NCBI RefSeq assembly: GCF_004379255.2
Contig: NC_056051.1
Location: 6,784,062 to 6,848,061, forward strand
Direction of reading: 5' to 3'
Length of the DNA stretch: 64,000 nucleotides
DNA from: Salvia splendens
Lineage: Eukaryota > Streptophyta > Magnoliopsida > Lamiales > Lamiaceae
Within the stretch, counting starts at the first letter, position 1. Every line of letters starts with the position of its first letter. Below the pieces are notes generated by a model. The model searched no databases. It worked only from the letters and a program-made list of their open reading frames with translations, and had not been told where the DNA came from. Of this stretch, positions 24,345 through 33,705 are shown one piece after another. The translations under genes were made by a program, and so were the position numbers.

Positions 24345-25811
24345 ATGGCCGAAGTCAATCTTCATTCATGGCCAGAGATATCGCAAGCATCCGAAGGCTT
24401 GCAACTGAATTCAACAGCAGCAACGTGGGAGTATATCCACGCTTGTCTCGCCCGACTCGAGACCCGATTGGTTGAGCATAAGCGCGGGGTAGCAGCAACG
24501 CTCCCTCCGTTGCAACCCGAACCGGACCCACCGGATGGCCCCCCGCTGTACATCGTCGCACAGCAGCAATTCCAGATCACCTGCTACCAGCCGCCGCCTC
24601 CAATCAGCCGCCCACTGCTGCGACCCCCACCAAACCCACCTAACGGACAGCCGTGGAACTACGTCCAGCCTCGTCCCAACCAGCAAGTCCCGACCTATGG
24701 TCTTGTGTCGGCGTATGATCCTGAGCTTTACCGTCACCAGTTCAACCCTCCCGCAGCCCTGCAGCCGCCCTACACCTACATGGATTCGTACGCGCTGCTG
24801 CGAAGTCCTTATGACGGACCTCAGAATCCACCGCTTCCTCCATACAAGCCGGACAGAGACCAATTGCACCACGGCCACCAGCCCATCGACTATCAACAAC
24901 CACCGCTGACAGCAGGCGCCGCCGCAAACCTACCCCACCAAAACTACCAGCCCGTTGGACAGCAGCGCTGCACCAGGAAGCCCCCACTCGACTGGCCACA
25001 ACCACCCCCGCAACACTCACCGTCCTGCTGGTGTCCACCGACAGCCACGCCGCCGCCCACTGCTGCTGTCCCGATATCAACCCCTGCCAATGGGTTTGTT
25101 GAAATCCAACATTTGCCGCATCCACCGCAGCATGCCCAATTTCAGTTTATCGTTGAACCTATCTCTGATTCCAGTGACGTAGAGATGCCGATCACGGAAG
25201 AGTTTCGGACAGAAGAATTGCCTCCGAATGAGGTGATAGACGGGGAGGATGGATCCATTGAGGATGGATTTGATTATTCCGCCGAGAAGATTCTTGATTC
25301 TTCTGCTAGTTTTTGTGGAGTTGAAAAGGCTGAGAATGAGACGAAACCCAATCAGGATCACAAGCGCGATGAGGAACAAGTTCACGGGCAGTTAGAGTGC
25401 TCGATGCAACTGAATGATTTTCCAATCAAAGTTCTTCAAGCTAAGGTTGATTTTGGTAATTCCATGAGGTGCAACACGTCAATGGAATTATTGAGTGATT
25501 CATCACATGTTAAGAATGTTGCAAATATGAATCATCGATTAACATCACTCGATGTCGATGCCCGTTTGATTCCTCCGCAAAATGACACTCTATGCTTAAG
25601 CATTCATGGACGCATTCACAAGATTTTAGAACTGAATTATCATGTCCACAAGGGTCATCCCTTTGTGATTTTTTATGGAGATGATGCATGGAGACGCCCA
25701 ACTATTCGGTGTATGTTTGACCCAGGAGGATTCCTCGACGCTCATCGTTGCTTCATGGTTCCCACCTTGAGGACAAGGTGGATTTCAACCGTGGGGGAGT
25801 TGATACGATGA
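24345..25811 (+). CDS. Orphan proline-rich ORF of the non-autonomous LTR element (488 aa)
   Basis: The ATG lies 24 bases after the 5' LTR and the frame is open for 488 codons, ending at the edge of the 3' LTR. Residues about 45-260 are very rich in Pro, Gln and Tyr (PPPP runs, LPPYKPDRDQ, QPPPQHSP). Residues about 275-350 are acidic (VEMPITEEF, EDGSIEDGFDYS). The last 130 residues look globular (LCLSIHGRIHKILELNYHV, FVIFYGDDAW). I recognise no retroviral enzyme, zinc knuckle or Gag fold. An uninterrupted frame of this length with codon-like composition suggests recent selection or recent insertion. It could be a highly diverged Gag-like structural protein or a captured host gene. I do not assign a function. 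Confidence 0.6.
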   Translation: MAEVNLHSWPEISQASEGLQLNSTAATWEYIHACLARLETRLVEHKRGVAATLPPLQPEPDPPDGPPLYIVAQQQFQITCYQPPPPISRPLLRPPPNPPNGQPWNYVQPRPNQQVPTYGLVSAYDPELYRHQFNPPAALQPPYTYMDSYALLRSPYDGPQNPPLPPYKPDRDQLHHGHQPIDYQQPPLTAGAAANLPHQNYQPVGQQRCTRKPPLDWPQPPPQHSPSCWCPPTATPPPTAAVPISTPANGFVEIQHLPHPPQHAQFQFIVEPISDSSDVEMPITEEFRTEELPPNEVIDGEDGSIEDGFDYSAEKILDSSASFCGVEKAENETKPNQDHKRDEEQVHGQLECSMQLNDFPIKVLQAKVDFGNSMRCNTSMELLSDSSHVKNVANMNHRLTSLDVDARLIPPQNDTLCLSIHGRIHKILELNYHVHKGHPFVIFYGDDAWRRPTIRCMFDPGGFLDAHRCFMVPTLRTRWISTVGELIR

Positions 25812-25822
25812 TTATTATTATA

Positions 25823-25858
<36 letters not shown>

Positions 25859-26122
25859 TAGTTAGTTAGTTAATTATGGATTTGCATATCTTTTCCATAT
25901 CTTTTGTCTTGCTCATTAAGTTAGTATTCACTATTATAAATAGTGGACATTGTTATTCATATTATTCATTCAAGAAATAAAATACTACTTTTTACACAAT
26001 TTATCTTTTTCTCTCGTGCACAAAAGCACGAACCCTAGAATTCGACGCCGGATTGATCGACAGGCAAAGCTCCCGCGACGTTCGACGCGATTTCCTATCG
26101 TTGAGGAACTATATCCTTAACA
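25809..26122 (+). repeat. 3' LTR of the non-autonomous element
   Basis: It matches the 5' LTR apart from nine fewer TTA units. It is preceded by GGGGGAGTTGATACGA, a context also seen at the chromovirus 3' LTR (27,926 on the minus strand). Confidence 0.88.
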
Positions 26123-27305
26123 TAGGCCAAAAACGGCCATTTCAAATTTGCTGCATATTCAAAATGGAAATTAACTACAATCAATAAGTCCATTTTGCAG
26201 CATCATTGTCAAACCTAAGCCCGTCCAATATTAATTACATAGGTAGGTAAAGTTACATAGTCAGGAATTTGACATTTTGACTCAAGAGAAGCCATTTTAC
26301 CGTCCATTAAAAATGAAAAATTTGGTTATCCCAATAAAAATGAAATATTTTCTAAAATAGAAACAACACCATCTTTACTTTTCTCTCTTTTACTTTACCA
26401 TCTCTTCATTAACTTACCAAATAACACTGCATAAAATCATGTGTTGAAAACTAAATGTTTCATATTTATTGAGACCGAGAGTGTAGTGGTTTGAGGTAAC
26501 AACCAATATGAACTAGAAATATAAGCTCAAATTATATTTATAAAAGAAAAAAACGATAATATCTTATGAATCAATTAACATAATTATGACCAAGATAATA
26601 AAATTTATAAAGAAACTAAAACATGAAATAAGTCTAAATTGAGAGAATTTAAATTGAGAGAATTGCATGTAGAATTGAGAGAATTTAAATTTGAAACTCA
26701 AATCTTGATTTTTTTGATGATTTAACTATGAATAAGTCTAAATTCGAATTAACCGATTTAATAAAGAACGAAACATGAAATAACATTAAAATATTTAGAG
26801 CAACAATTTTCGCACGACACAAAAATACGAAACGAACGTACACAAAATTAATATATTAGTCTACTTTATTATGTTCATTTCATTACCCGGTTTGGGACAC
26901 GATAATTTCAGGTTGGGCTCGAGTTTAGTTCGGGTCAAATTTGAGTACCTGTCAATAATTAGTAATATTTTATTTTTCACTACTATGAACAAAATTAGGT
27001 CATTATTTCTGACTTTTCATTGGTCGCATAGTAGTAGAGTTATTTTTCTATTTTGGGCATTCTATAATAGTAGAGTCATTTTCATTTTTAATAAAAAGTA
27101 ACACATTTTCTCATTCTTACTTATCCCTCTCTATTACTTACTTTACTTCATATCTATATATCTATTATTACTTTATTTTATTTTATATCTATATATCTAT
27201 AGAAAAATGAGGTAGGGCATTTGTCTCTTCTCATCGTACACTAGCTAGCTCCGTCCTATAAATATGCTTATTGATTTGGCTGTTCCAATGCATAGACATG
27301 TAATA
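26123..27305. other. Upstream flank of BAHD copy 4
   Basis: There is no gene here. The sequence is homologous to the region upstream of copy 3: the AAAAACGGCCATTT block at 26,130, the ACACGATAATTTCAGGTTG block at about 26,895, and a TATA box TATAAAT at 27,257-27,263. It shows that copy 4 arose by duplication of promoter and gene together. Confidence 0.65.
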
Positions 27306-27336
27306 ATGGTTGTTACCAGAAAAACACCTGAGCTGC
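27306..27336 (+). pseudogene. BAHD acyltransferase copy 4, first ten codons only
   Basis: The ATG and following codons read MVVTRKTPEL as in copy 3, with the TATA box at the usual distance. The frame then meets the chromovirus LTR at 27,337. No further BAHD sequence appears to the right of the retroelement complex, so the body of the gene was lost. This marks the right end of the array. Confidence 0.88.
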
Positions 27337-27926
27337 TGTTAAGGGATGAGTCCCTTAATAGAATCGATTCGTCCACGAACAAGAAACGGATCCGAAATCG
27401 TCGAGCGCCCAATAGGTTTGGGTCGGCGATGATTCCCGATGAAGGATGCTGAGCGCGAGATTGCGTCTCGTCGGCAGCGTTTGTAGAGTTTCTTGATGCA
27501 CAAGTCAATTGAGCCAATGTTTAATAATTTCATATATGGATCAAAGATGACCGAAGGCTCTATTTATACTAAACCCTAGGGTTGGTTCGACCTAATCCTA
27601 ATACGTTCGGGAAAGAACCAACTAAGAAAACCCGAACGGGGCTTATACTTTGCCCGACACAACAACAATTAAAATAATAAAGGAATTTCTAAAGTTAACG
27701 AAAATAAACCAAAAATAAGAATAAGAAAAAATAAGGAAAAATCCGTCGGCTTGACGACTAGCTTGCGAACTTTCGTGGAGGCTTGATGCGGTCCCTCGGC
27801 CTCAACGTTCGTGTGGACTGTGCTGCCGGCTTCTTCGTCTGATGCTGCGCGTCTGCCTCCACGGGCTCCGGCTCCCCTGCGTCGTCCGTTGGCTCCTCTT
27901 CGTCCTCGCGCTGCATGCTCGTATCA
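27337..27926 (-). repeat. 3' LTR of the chromovirus
   Basis: Read on the minus strand it begins TGATACGAGCATGCAG, right after the polypurine tract CCCGGGGGGT, and ends CCCTTAACA against BAHD copy 4. It is about 590 bp. The pol frame runs on into its first part, a common trait of chromoviruses. Confidence 0.8.
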
Positions 27927-30158
27927 ACCCCCCGGGCTTAACGGGCTCCTTGACCTCAAGGTGAAGATTTGGGAACCGTCTGCGAATCATCTCCAAAGGT
28001 TCCCATGACGGAGAATCCGTCCCATCCGACCATCGCACCAAAACGTGCTCACCCGCGTGACCCTCGTGCCACATTATCTGTGATTCCAAAAACTCGACCG
28101 GATACACGACTGGGCGGCCACCTACAAAGTCATTTGGAAGCGGCACATGCTGCATTGATCCCTCTCCCGCCACAAATTCTCGCAGAAGGCTGACGTGGAA
28201 CACGTCGTGTATGCGACTGCCCTCCGGGAGACGCAACCGGTATGCAACCGGCCCTACCTACTCCACGACCTCAAATGGGCCATAGTACCGCTTGGCCAAC
28301 TTGGCAGAAAGCGGCTTGGCCACCGAATGTTGGCGATACGGCTGGAGTTTCAGCCACACGAGATCCCCTACCTCAAATTCGACGTGTCGGCGATGCTTGT
28401 TGGCGGAGTCTCACATCCGCTGCTGGGCACGCGCCAAATTGTCGCGCAACTCTCGGAGAAGGGCGCCTCGTTGCTGGATCAATTCCGCCACCTTCGGAGG
28501 TGTGGCGGCCGACGGTTGGGAGGCCACTAATAATGGTGGTTCCCTGCCGTAAAGTGCCTTGAAGGGGGACATACCCAGCGCGGCGTTGTGAAAGCAATTT
28601 AATGAAAGCTCGGCCCAAGGCAACAAGTTACACCATCCGACGCGAAAGCACGCAGATACTGTTCGAGACCACGGTTACGAACCTCGGTCTGGCCGTCCGA
28701 TTGTGGATGATAGGCCGTAGAGAAATGGAGCTTAGTGCCGCTGAGGCGAAGCATTTCTCCCCAAGTGGCGTTCAAGAAAACCGGATCCCTATCGGAGACC
28801 AACGTCTTTGGGATCCCATGATGACGGACTACCGAGTTGATGAATAAATGCGCCACCCGCAATGCGTCAAATCGAGTTGGTAACGGGGAGAAATGAGCAT
28901 ATTTTGAAAGGCGGTCGACCACCACCATGATGGCCGTGTACCCCCTCGAAGGCGGAAGACCCGTGATGAAGTCCATGGAAACGTCTTCCCAAACTTGCGA
29001 GGGAATCGGCAGGGGTTGGAGTAGTCCTGCCGGCTTTTGGGTGGAGTACTTGGTCGATTGGCAAACGATGCAGGATTCCACAAATTTCTTGACGTCCGCG
29101 CGCATCCTTGGCCAATAAAAGCCCGCTGATAGGAGGCGGAAAGTCCGCTCATTGCCGGGATGACCCGCTATCGGTGTACAGTGATGTTCCTGCAATAACA
29201 GCCGCTTGAGTTTTGAATCGGGACTGAGCAGGATCCGACGCTTGAAATAAACAAGGCCGTCGGCGACCGAGAGATGCGGCGGTGCCTTTCCCGCGGCAAT
29301 CTGTGCGACCAAGTCGCGGATGTCGGGAAGCTGAGTTGCTTCTTGGCGGAGTCGGTCTACTATATCGGGGATCGGGGCTACTATCGCGAAAAAACCCGTC
29401 GTGGCCGACGCATCCAGCTGTTCGACGGTGTTCCGAGCGTCGGGCACGCCGTCTGATCCGCCGTCGGCTGGAATACCGGCTGAGTCGTCCCGCCGAGAGA
29501 GAGCATATGCTGCTCTGTTTGAGCGTCCAGTCTTATACTCAATTGTGAAGCGATAACCCATTAGCTTCCGCACATAAAGATGTTGATCCGGGGTCTGTAC
29601 CACCTGTTGTAAAAGATCCTTCAAACTTTTCTGATCGCTCCGTATAACAAATTCTCTCCCTAAGAGATACTGACGCCACTTCTGAACTGCCTCCACAATA
29701 GCGTATAGCTCCTTGTGATAGGTTGATGCCACGCGTCTACGTGGGCCCAATTTCTTGCTGAAATATGCAATTGGGTGCTTGTCCTGGATCAACACCGCTC
29801 CAATGCCCACGTCGGATGCGTCTGTCTCAATGCAGAATGGTTTATCAAAATCCGGCAAGCTGAGAACCGGCGCTGAAGTCATCGCGGCTTTCAATGCTGC
29901 GAAAGCCGTGTCCGCGTCCCCGGACCAAGAAAACGCTTCCTTTTTAAGGAGATCAGTGAGTGGGGCTGCTATCATGGCATAGTTGGCCACGAACCTCAGA
30001 TAATAACCTGTCAAACCCAAAAATCCCCGTAGCTGCTTGACCGTTTTTGGAACCGGCCACGCCGACATGGCCACTATCTTTGCAGGATCGGCCTTAAGGA
30101 CCCCGTCAGACACCAAGTGACCCAAGTATTCCACCGTCGTCCCGCAAAAAGAGCATTT
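27927..30158 (-). pseudogene. Chromovirus pol remnant: RT C-terminus, RNase H, integrase, chromodomain
   Basis: On the minus strand, RT resumes at FCGTTVEYLGHLVSDG. RNase H follows (FCIETDASDVGIGAVL, PIAYFSKKLG), then integrase with a zinc-binding region (HCTPIAGHPG, SCIVCQSTKY), catalytic context MDFITGLPPS and SDRDPVF, and TAYHPQSDGQTEV. A long open frame ends at 28,599. After a frameshift, GMSPFKALYGR and the [10 protein letters not shown] region continue, with TGA near 28,410 and TAG near 28,250. A chromodomain-like segment (HVLVRWSDG, SWEPLEMIRRRFP) lies at about 27,970-28,070. Chromodomains steer integration to particular chromatin in this lineage. The remnant is inactive. Confidence 0.9.
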
Positions 30159-30479
30159 GGAAAATTAAGAACTCTTCCTGCTTCTCGGCCAAAAACAACT
30201 TGACAGCCTCGTTCAAATCGGGCTGCTGGGAAGACTCGGGGCGATGAGTCTTTGAGCGGCTTGTTCCTTCTCCGTGAGAACTGGAAGTAGATTTCTCCCG
30301 AGGCTGTTTTCCAGACCTGCGGGCTGGACTAGCTTCCTCAGGGTTATCACGAACGGTATTATGGGTGTTATGTGATCTGGTATGCATTTTTTTTTTTTTT
30401 TTTTTTTTTGGGGTGGAAAAAGGGTCAAAAATTCGCTTTATCACAAATTTGGTTCTCTGTTTCCCACAGACGGCGCCAG
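30159..30479 (-). pseudogene. Duplicate PBS and gag N-terminal stub of the Tat element
   Basis: The stretch equals 40,458-40,778 by eye: PBS (TGGCGCCGTCTG on the minus strand), a poly-A run, and the gag start reading MHTRSHNTHNTV through AEKQEEFLIF. It then stops at the chromovirus junction. Its presence downstream of the 3' LTR implies a tandem LTR-body-LTR-body structure of which only the first 0.3 kb of the second body remains. Confidence 0.88.
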
Positions 30480-31269
30480 TGATGGTTGGGCGAATTTTTG
30501 ATGGTAGTAAATGCAGGTAATGAATATAGATCGCGACACAAGGAATTACGTGGTTCGATTTACTGGGGTAAATCTACGTCCACGGGAAGAAAGGAGGGCA
30601 AGATTGTATTGCTTGATCTGGTTTTCCAGCTTACAAATACAGACTTGCTATATGATATTTGATGTCTAGCCTTCTCTATCTGATCTAAGTTCTATTTATA
30701 CATTGAACTAAGATCGTGGCTTGCATCACCACTAACTAGGTCGTGGCTTACATCACCACTAACGTCGTGGCTTACATCACCACTAACTAGGTCGTGGCTT
30801 ACATCACCACTAAGTAGGTCGTGGCTTACATCATCAGTAATTATGTCGTGGATGTCGTGGAGGTCATGAGATCCTGCATGGGTCCACTATCTCTTTGTTT
30901 GGTCCGCTATCCTGCAAGAGATCCTGCATGAGTTGACACCACTATCTCCCAGTTCGGTCGAATAATGAGACCGAACTGCTGAACTATTGCCGAGCAGCTT
31001 TTGCCAATCTGAGAGTAGAGCTTGATTGGTCGGCTTTTACCGAGCTGTAGGCTGGGGCCGAACTCTTTGGTAATGCCGAACTGATACTCTTCCTTGGGGA
31101 CCGAACTGCTGAGCTATTGCCAATCTGAGAGTAGAGCTTGATTGGTCGGCTTTTACCGAGCTGTAGGCTGGGGCCGAACTCTTTGGTAATGCCGAACTGA
31201 TACTCTTCCTTGGGCTTTGGGCTGATGGGCCGTCACTGCTATTGGGCTTGTTTAGTACGTACCCCATCA
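30480..31269 (-). repeat. 3' LTR of the Tat element (790 bp)
   Basis: On the minus strand it begins TGATGGGGTACGTACTAAAC and ends GCCCAACCATCA. It contains a 24-28-bp array (GTCGTGGCTTACATCACCAC; one unit more than the 5' LTR) and a direct duplication of about 100 bp with GCCGAACT motifs. Confidence 0.92.
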
Positions 31270-31284
31270 CTACCCCCCCCCGAA
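31270..31284 (-). other. Polypurine tract of the Tat element
   Basis: On the plus strand CTACCCCCCCCCGAA follows the LTR. On the element strand this is a nine-G run plus TAG just before TGATGGGG. Confidence 0.8.
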
Positions 31285-31608
31285 AAGCGAAGTGAATCAC
31301 TTCGGCGAAGCGAGTCACTTCGGCATTCTGGATAAAGGTACGGGGAAGGCTGACGTCAGGGGACGTGCCTTGCGCGTGACTGCATTAAATGCGACAGTAA
31401 AATCCGGCCGTTGAATCCTGAAAAGGTGGGATTCGAAACGGTGCGATGATTTTGAAATCTTCTCCGAATCTGATAAATACGTCCTTTCTTCATCATTTGA
31501 ACACTTTTGCTATTGCTTCTTCTGCATTCTCTCTCTTTCGCGTAAAAATTTCCTTCCGCTTTCAAGAATTTCTTCAGAATTTCTTCAGACTTTCAAAGAG
31601 TAAGAACT

Positions 31609-33478
31609 ATGTCTTCTTCTTCTTCTTCTGAGTCAGGTAGCGGTAGGAAAGGGGATAAGGGGTCTTCTAGCCGGAAAGAATCCGGGGAGAAGACCGTAGA
31701 GTATTTTCACAGCATCTTGAGTAAGGATACTGTGATATCCCTACACGAAAAATATTTTTTTCCTGGGGGGAAGGTTGCGATTCCCGACGACCTTCATAGG
31801 GCTGACTCGCCGCCGGAGGGTTACGCCACCGTTTATGAAGCCGGCTTGGAATGCGGGCTTCGTTTCCCTCTTCCCCCTGCCTTTGTAGAGCTGCTTGATT
31901 TTTTTCAACTCCCTTTAGGTCAGGTGACTCCGAACTCTTGGAGGCACTTATCGGCCTTTGCTGCCGAACTGCGTAGGTTAGATAAGGATCTGTCTCTGAG
32001 GGCAATCCTTAATTTCTTCCAGTTTAAGAGAAAAGGATCTTGGTTTTACTTGATCCCTTTACAGCCTTTTAGGGCCTTCTGCAAAACCAAGTGGCCAAAG
32101 TGGCAACATCGCTTCTTTTTTTATAATAGGACAGCGGCTCCGGGCTTTCCCTGGAGAGGGCCGAAGTCCGTGATTCCTCATCCTCGGTTAGAACCGTTGG
32201 ACGAGCTCGAGGGCGAGCTCAATAAGATTCCTATGATTAGGAAGCAGTACCTGGAGTCTGAGCTCGTCAAGGGCGACTTCGTGTTCGACTCCTCGTCTTC
32301 GGACGAAGAGACCGAGGGTGAGGAATTCTTTTTTGTGCCTTACTGCTTTTGTGGCGAAAACTAACCTTGCTTTCTTGCTTTTTGGCAGTGAACATGCTAA
32401 ATAAGATTAGCCGCAAATCCTCCGAGCTTAAGGAGCCGGAGAAACAGAAGGCTACCAGCTCGGCGCCTGATGCCGAGAAGAATCCGAAGAGGCAGAAGAC
32501 CTCTTCTTCGGATCCAAAAGAGCCGGAGTCCACTTCGGCAAAGAGGAAGGGGAAGACCCAGAAGCCCCCAAGAGCGCCGGAGAGAGACATCGTCTTGGCG
32601 CCCCCTTCGGAGCATGTCTGTGAGCCTTTTGCATGGCCAACGGACTTTGCCGAGGTAACTTCTCTTCTTGATTCTTTGGCTTTGCTTCTTTCCTATGTTT
32701 TTTTTTGGTGGCCCCTCTGTTGACTCTTTCCTTTTTCCATTTTCAGAGGAATAGCATGCTCAGCAAGCTCGTCGCGGTCGAACTCTCTAAAGCGTCCAGC
32801 GACTATGCTGAGATGCAGAGGAAGTTGGCGGCTGCTCGTCACCAGGCCGAACAGGCTAAGGCAGACTTTGAGAAGGCCAGAGCTGCTAGGATCTCGGCCC
32901 AGGATGAAGCCCAGTTTGCCAAAAACCAGCTCGTCATACAGCGAGAGCAGACGAAACGGAGGGATGCTGCCGCCGTGGTTGCCCAAGGGGAGGTTCTCCG
33001 TGCTTTCGCGGAGAAACTCTTTCTGAGCAATCAATTTTCGGCCTTTGTCGGTGATCTGCTGAAACTGATGACCGATAATGCCGAGCAGGGGCCCGAAGTC
33101 GTCCTGCCGCTGTACGGCCGCGAGATAGCAGCTCGTCTCCAGAGTCTGCCGCTCCTTGAGGAGCTTGCTTCGTCCTCGGTCTTGCTTTCTGCTGACCGAG
33201 TTCGTAGTTGCCGAGCTGACCGGGACGAGAATATGGAGGCTATCTTTGCCTCCTTAGGGCCAGTTTCACCCGCTCCAATTTTCCACGGAGAGGGTGAGAC
33301 CGAGCAGCTTGATCAGCAGACCGGAGACAGGCAGGCCGAGCAAGAGGTGCTGCTGATCGGTGATGGGGGCACCGAGCAGGCTGGGGGGAGCAGGGAGGCC
33401 GAGGCTGAAGCTGAGGCAGACAAGGAGAAGGAAGCTGAACCTCACCGAGGAGCCGGAGACGAAGCTGGCGGAGTATGA
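31609..33478 (+). CDS. Antisense gene 1 of the Tat element (plant 'putative gypsy type transposon' domain)
   Basis: It is transcribed opposite to gag-pol. Exons 31,609-32,317, 32,389-32,654 and 32,747-33,478 join with GT-AG introns and correct phases to give 568 aa. A Ser-rich N-terminus is followed at about residues 40-180 by a domain I recognise from plant Tat-element extra ORFs (FPGGKVAIPDDLH, GLECGLRFPLPP, ILNFFQFKRKGSWFYLIPLQ). A basic Lys/Pro/Ser linker follows (residues about 240-325, NKISRKSSELKEPEK), then an Ala/Glu-rich coiled coil (residues about 330-420) and an acidic tail. Function in the element is unknown. An alternative donor at 33,473 would fuse it in phase to the next ORF. 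Confidence 0.75.
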
Positions 33479-33705
33479 TTTCGTCTCCCTTCTCTTAGTT
33501 TAGTTTCTTCCTTCTTGTAAAATGGCCTTGAAGCCCTCCTTGTGTAAAAAATTTTTTTTTCTTATGAATGAAAAAATTCTTCTTTCTACACTTGTGTCTT
33601 CGTATAGCTTTTCGTACTCTCTTTTACTCCTGTTGTGGTTTACTACCTGCTCGGTAAAATGAAATGCCGAACTGACATAGCATCTTTGTATTCTTAACTC
33701 TTAAG

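Larger units (their letters stand above)
23980..26122 (+). mobile_element. Non-autonomous LTR retrotransposon with one large orphan ORF
   Basis: Direct LTRs of 341 bp (23,980-24,320) and 314 bp (25,809-26,122) flank about 1.49 kb. The likely target repeat is TAGGA left and TAGGC right (one mismatch). The homologous region upstream of copy 3 supports TAGGC-type sequence as the empty site. A PBS-like AGTGGTGCTTTCATTCTCG follows the 5' LTR, and a G-rich tract (CCGTGGGGGAG) precedes the 3' LTR. No protease, reverse transcriptase or integrase is encoded; the interior is one ORF. The size is between TRIM and LARD elements. Confidence 0.85.
27337..30158 (-). mobile_element. 5'-truncated chromovirus (Ty3/gypsy) on the minus strand
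   Basis: One LTR and the 3' part of pol remain. The polyprotein order reverse transcriptase, RNase H, integrase, chromodomain fits a chromovirus. Gag, protease, the first half of reverse transcriptase and the 5' LTR are missing: at 30,158/30,159 the sequence switches to a Tat-element gag stub. No remaining chromovirus sequence is seen beyond the Tat element, so simple nested insertion does not explain the junction. Confidence 0.88.

Noticed and set aside
24355..25125. Several minus-strand and alternative-frame ORFs opposite the 488-codon ORF
   Set aside because: They are shadows caused by the Pro/Gln-rich, GC-skewed coding sequence of the plus-strand ORF.
27811..28562. Plus-strand ORFs across the chromovirus
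   Set aside because: They lie opposite the recognisable integrase and chromodomain on the minus strand and have no domain of their own.
30380..30430. Poly-T/poly-A run read as a poly(A) tail of a processed gene
   Set aside because: The same run occurs at 40,687 between the PBS and gag start of the Tat element, so it is part of the element leader.
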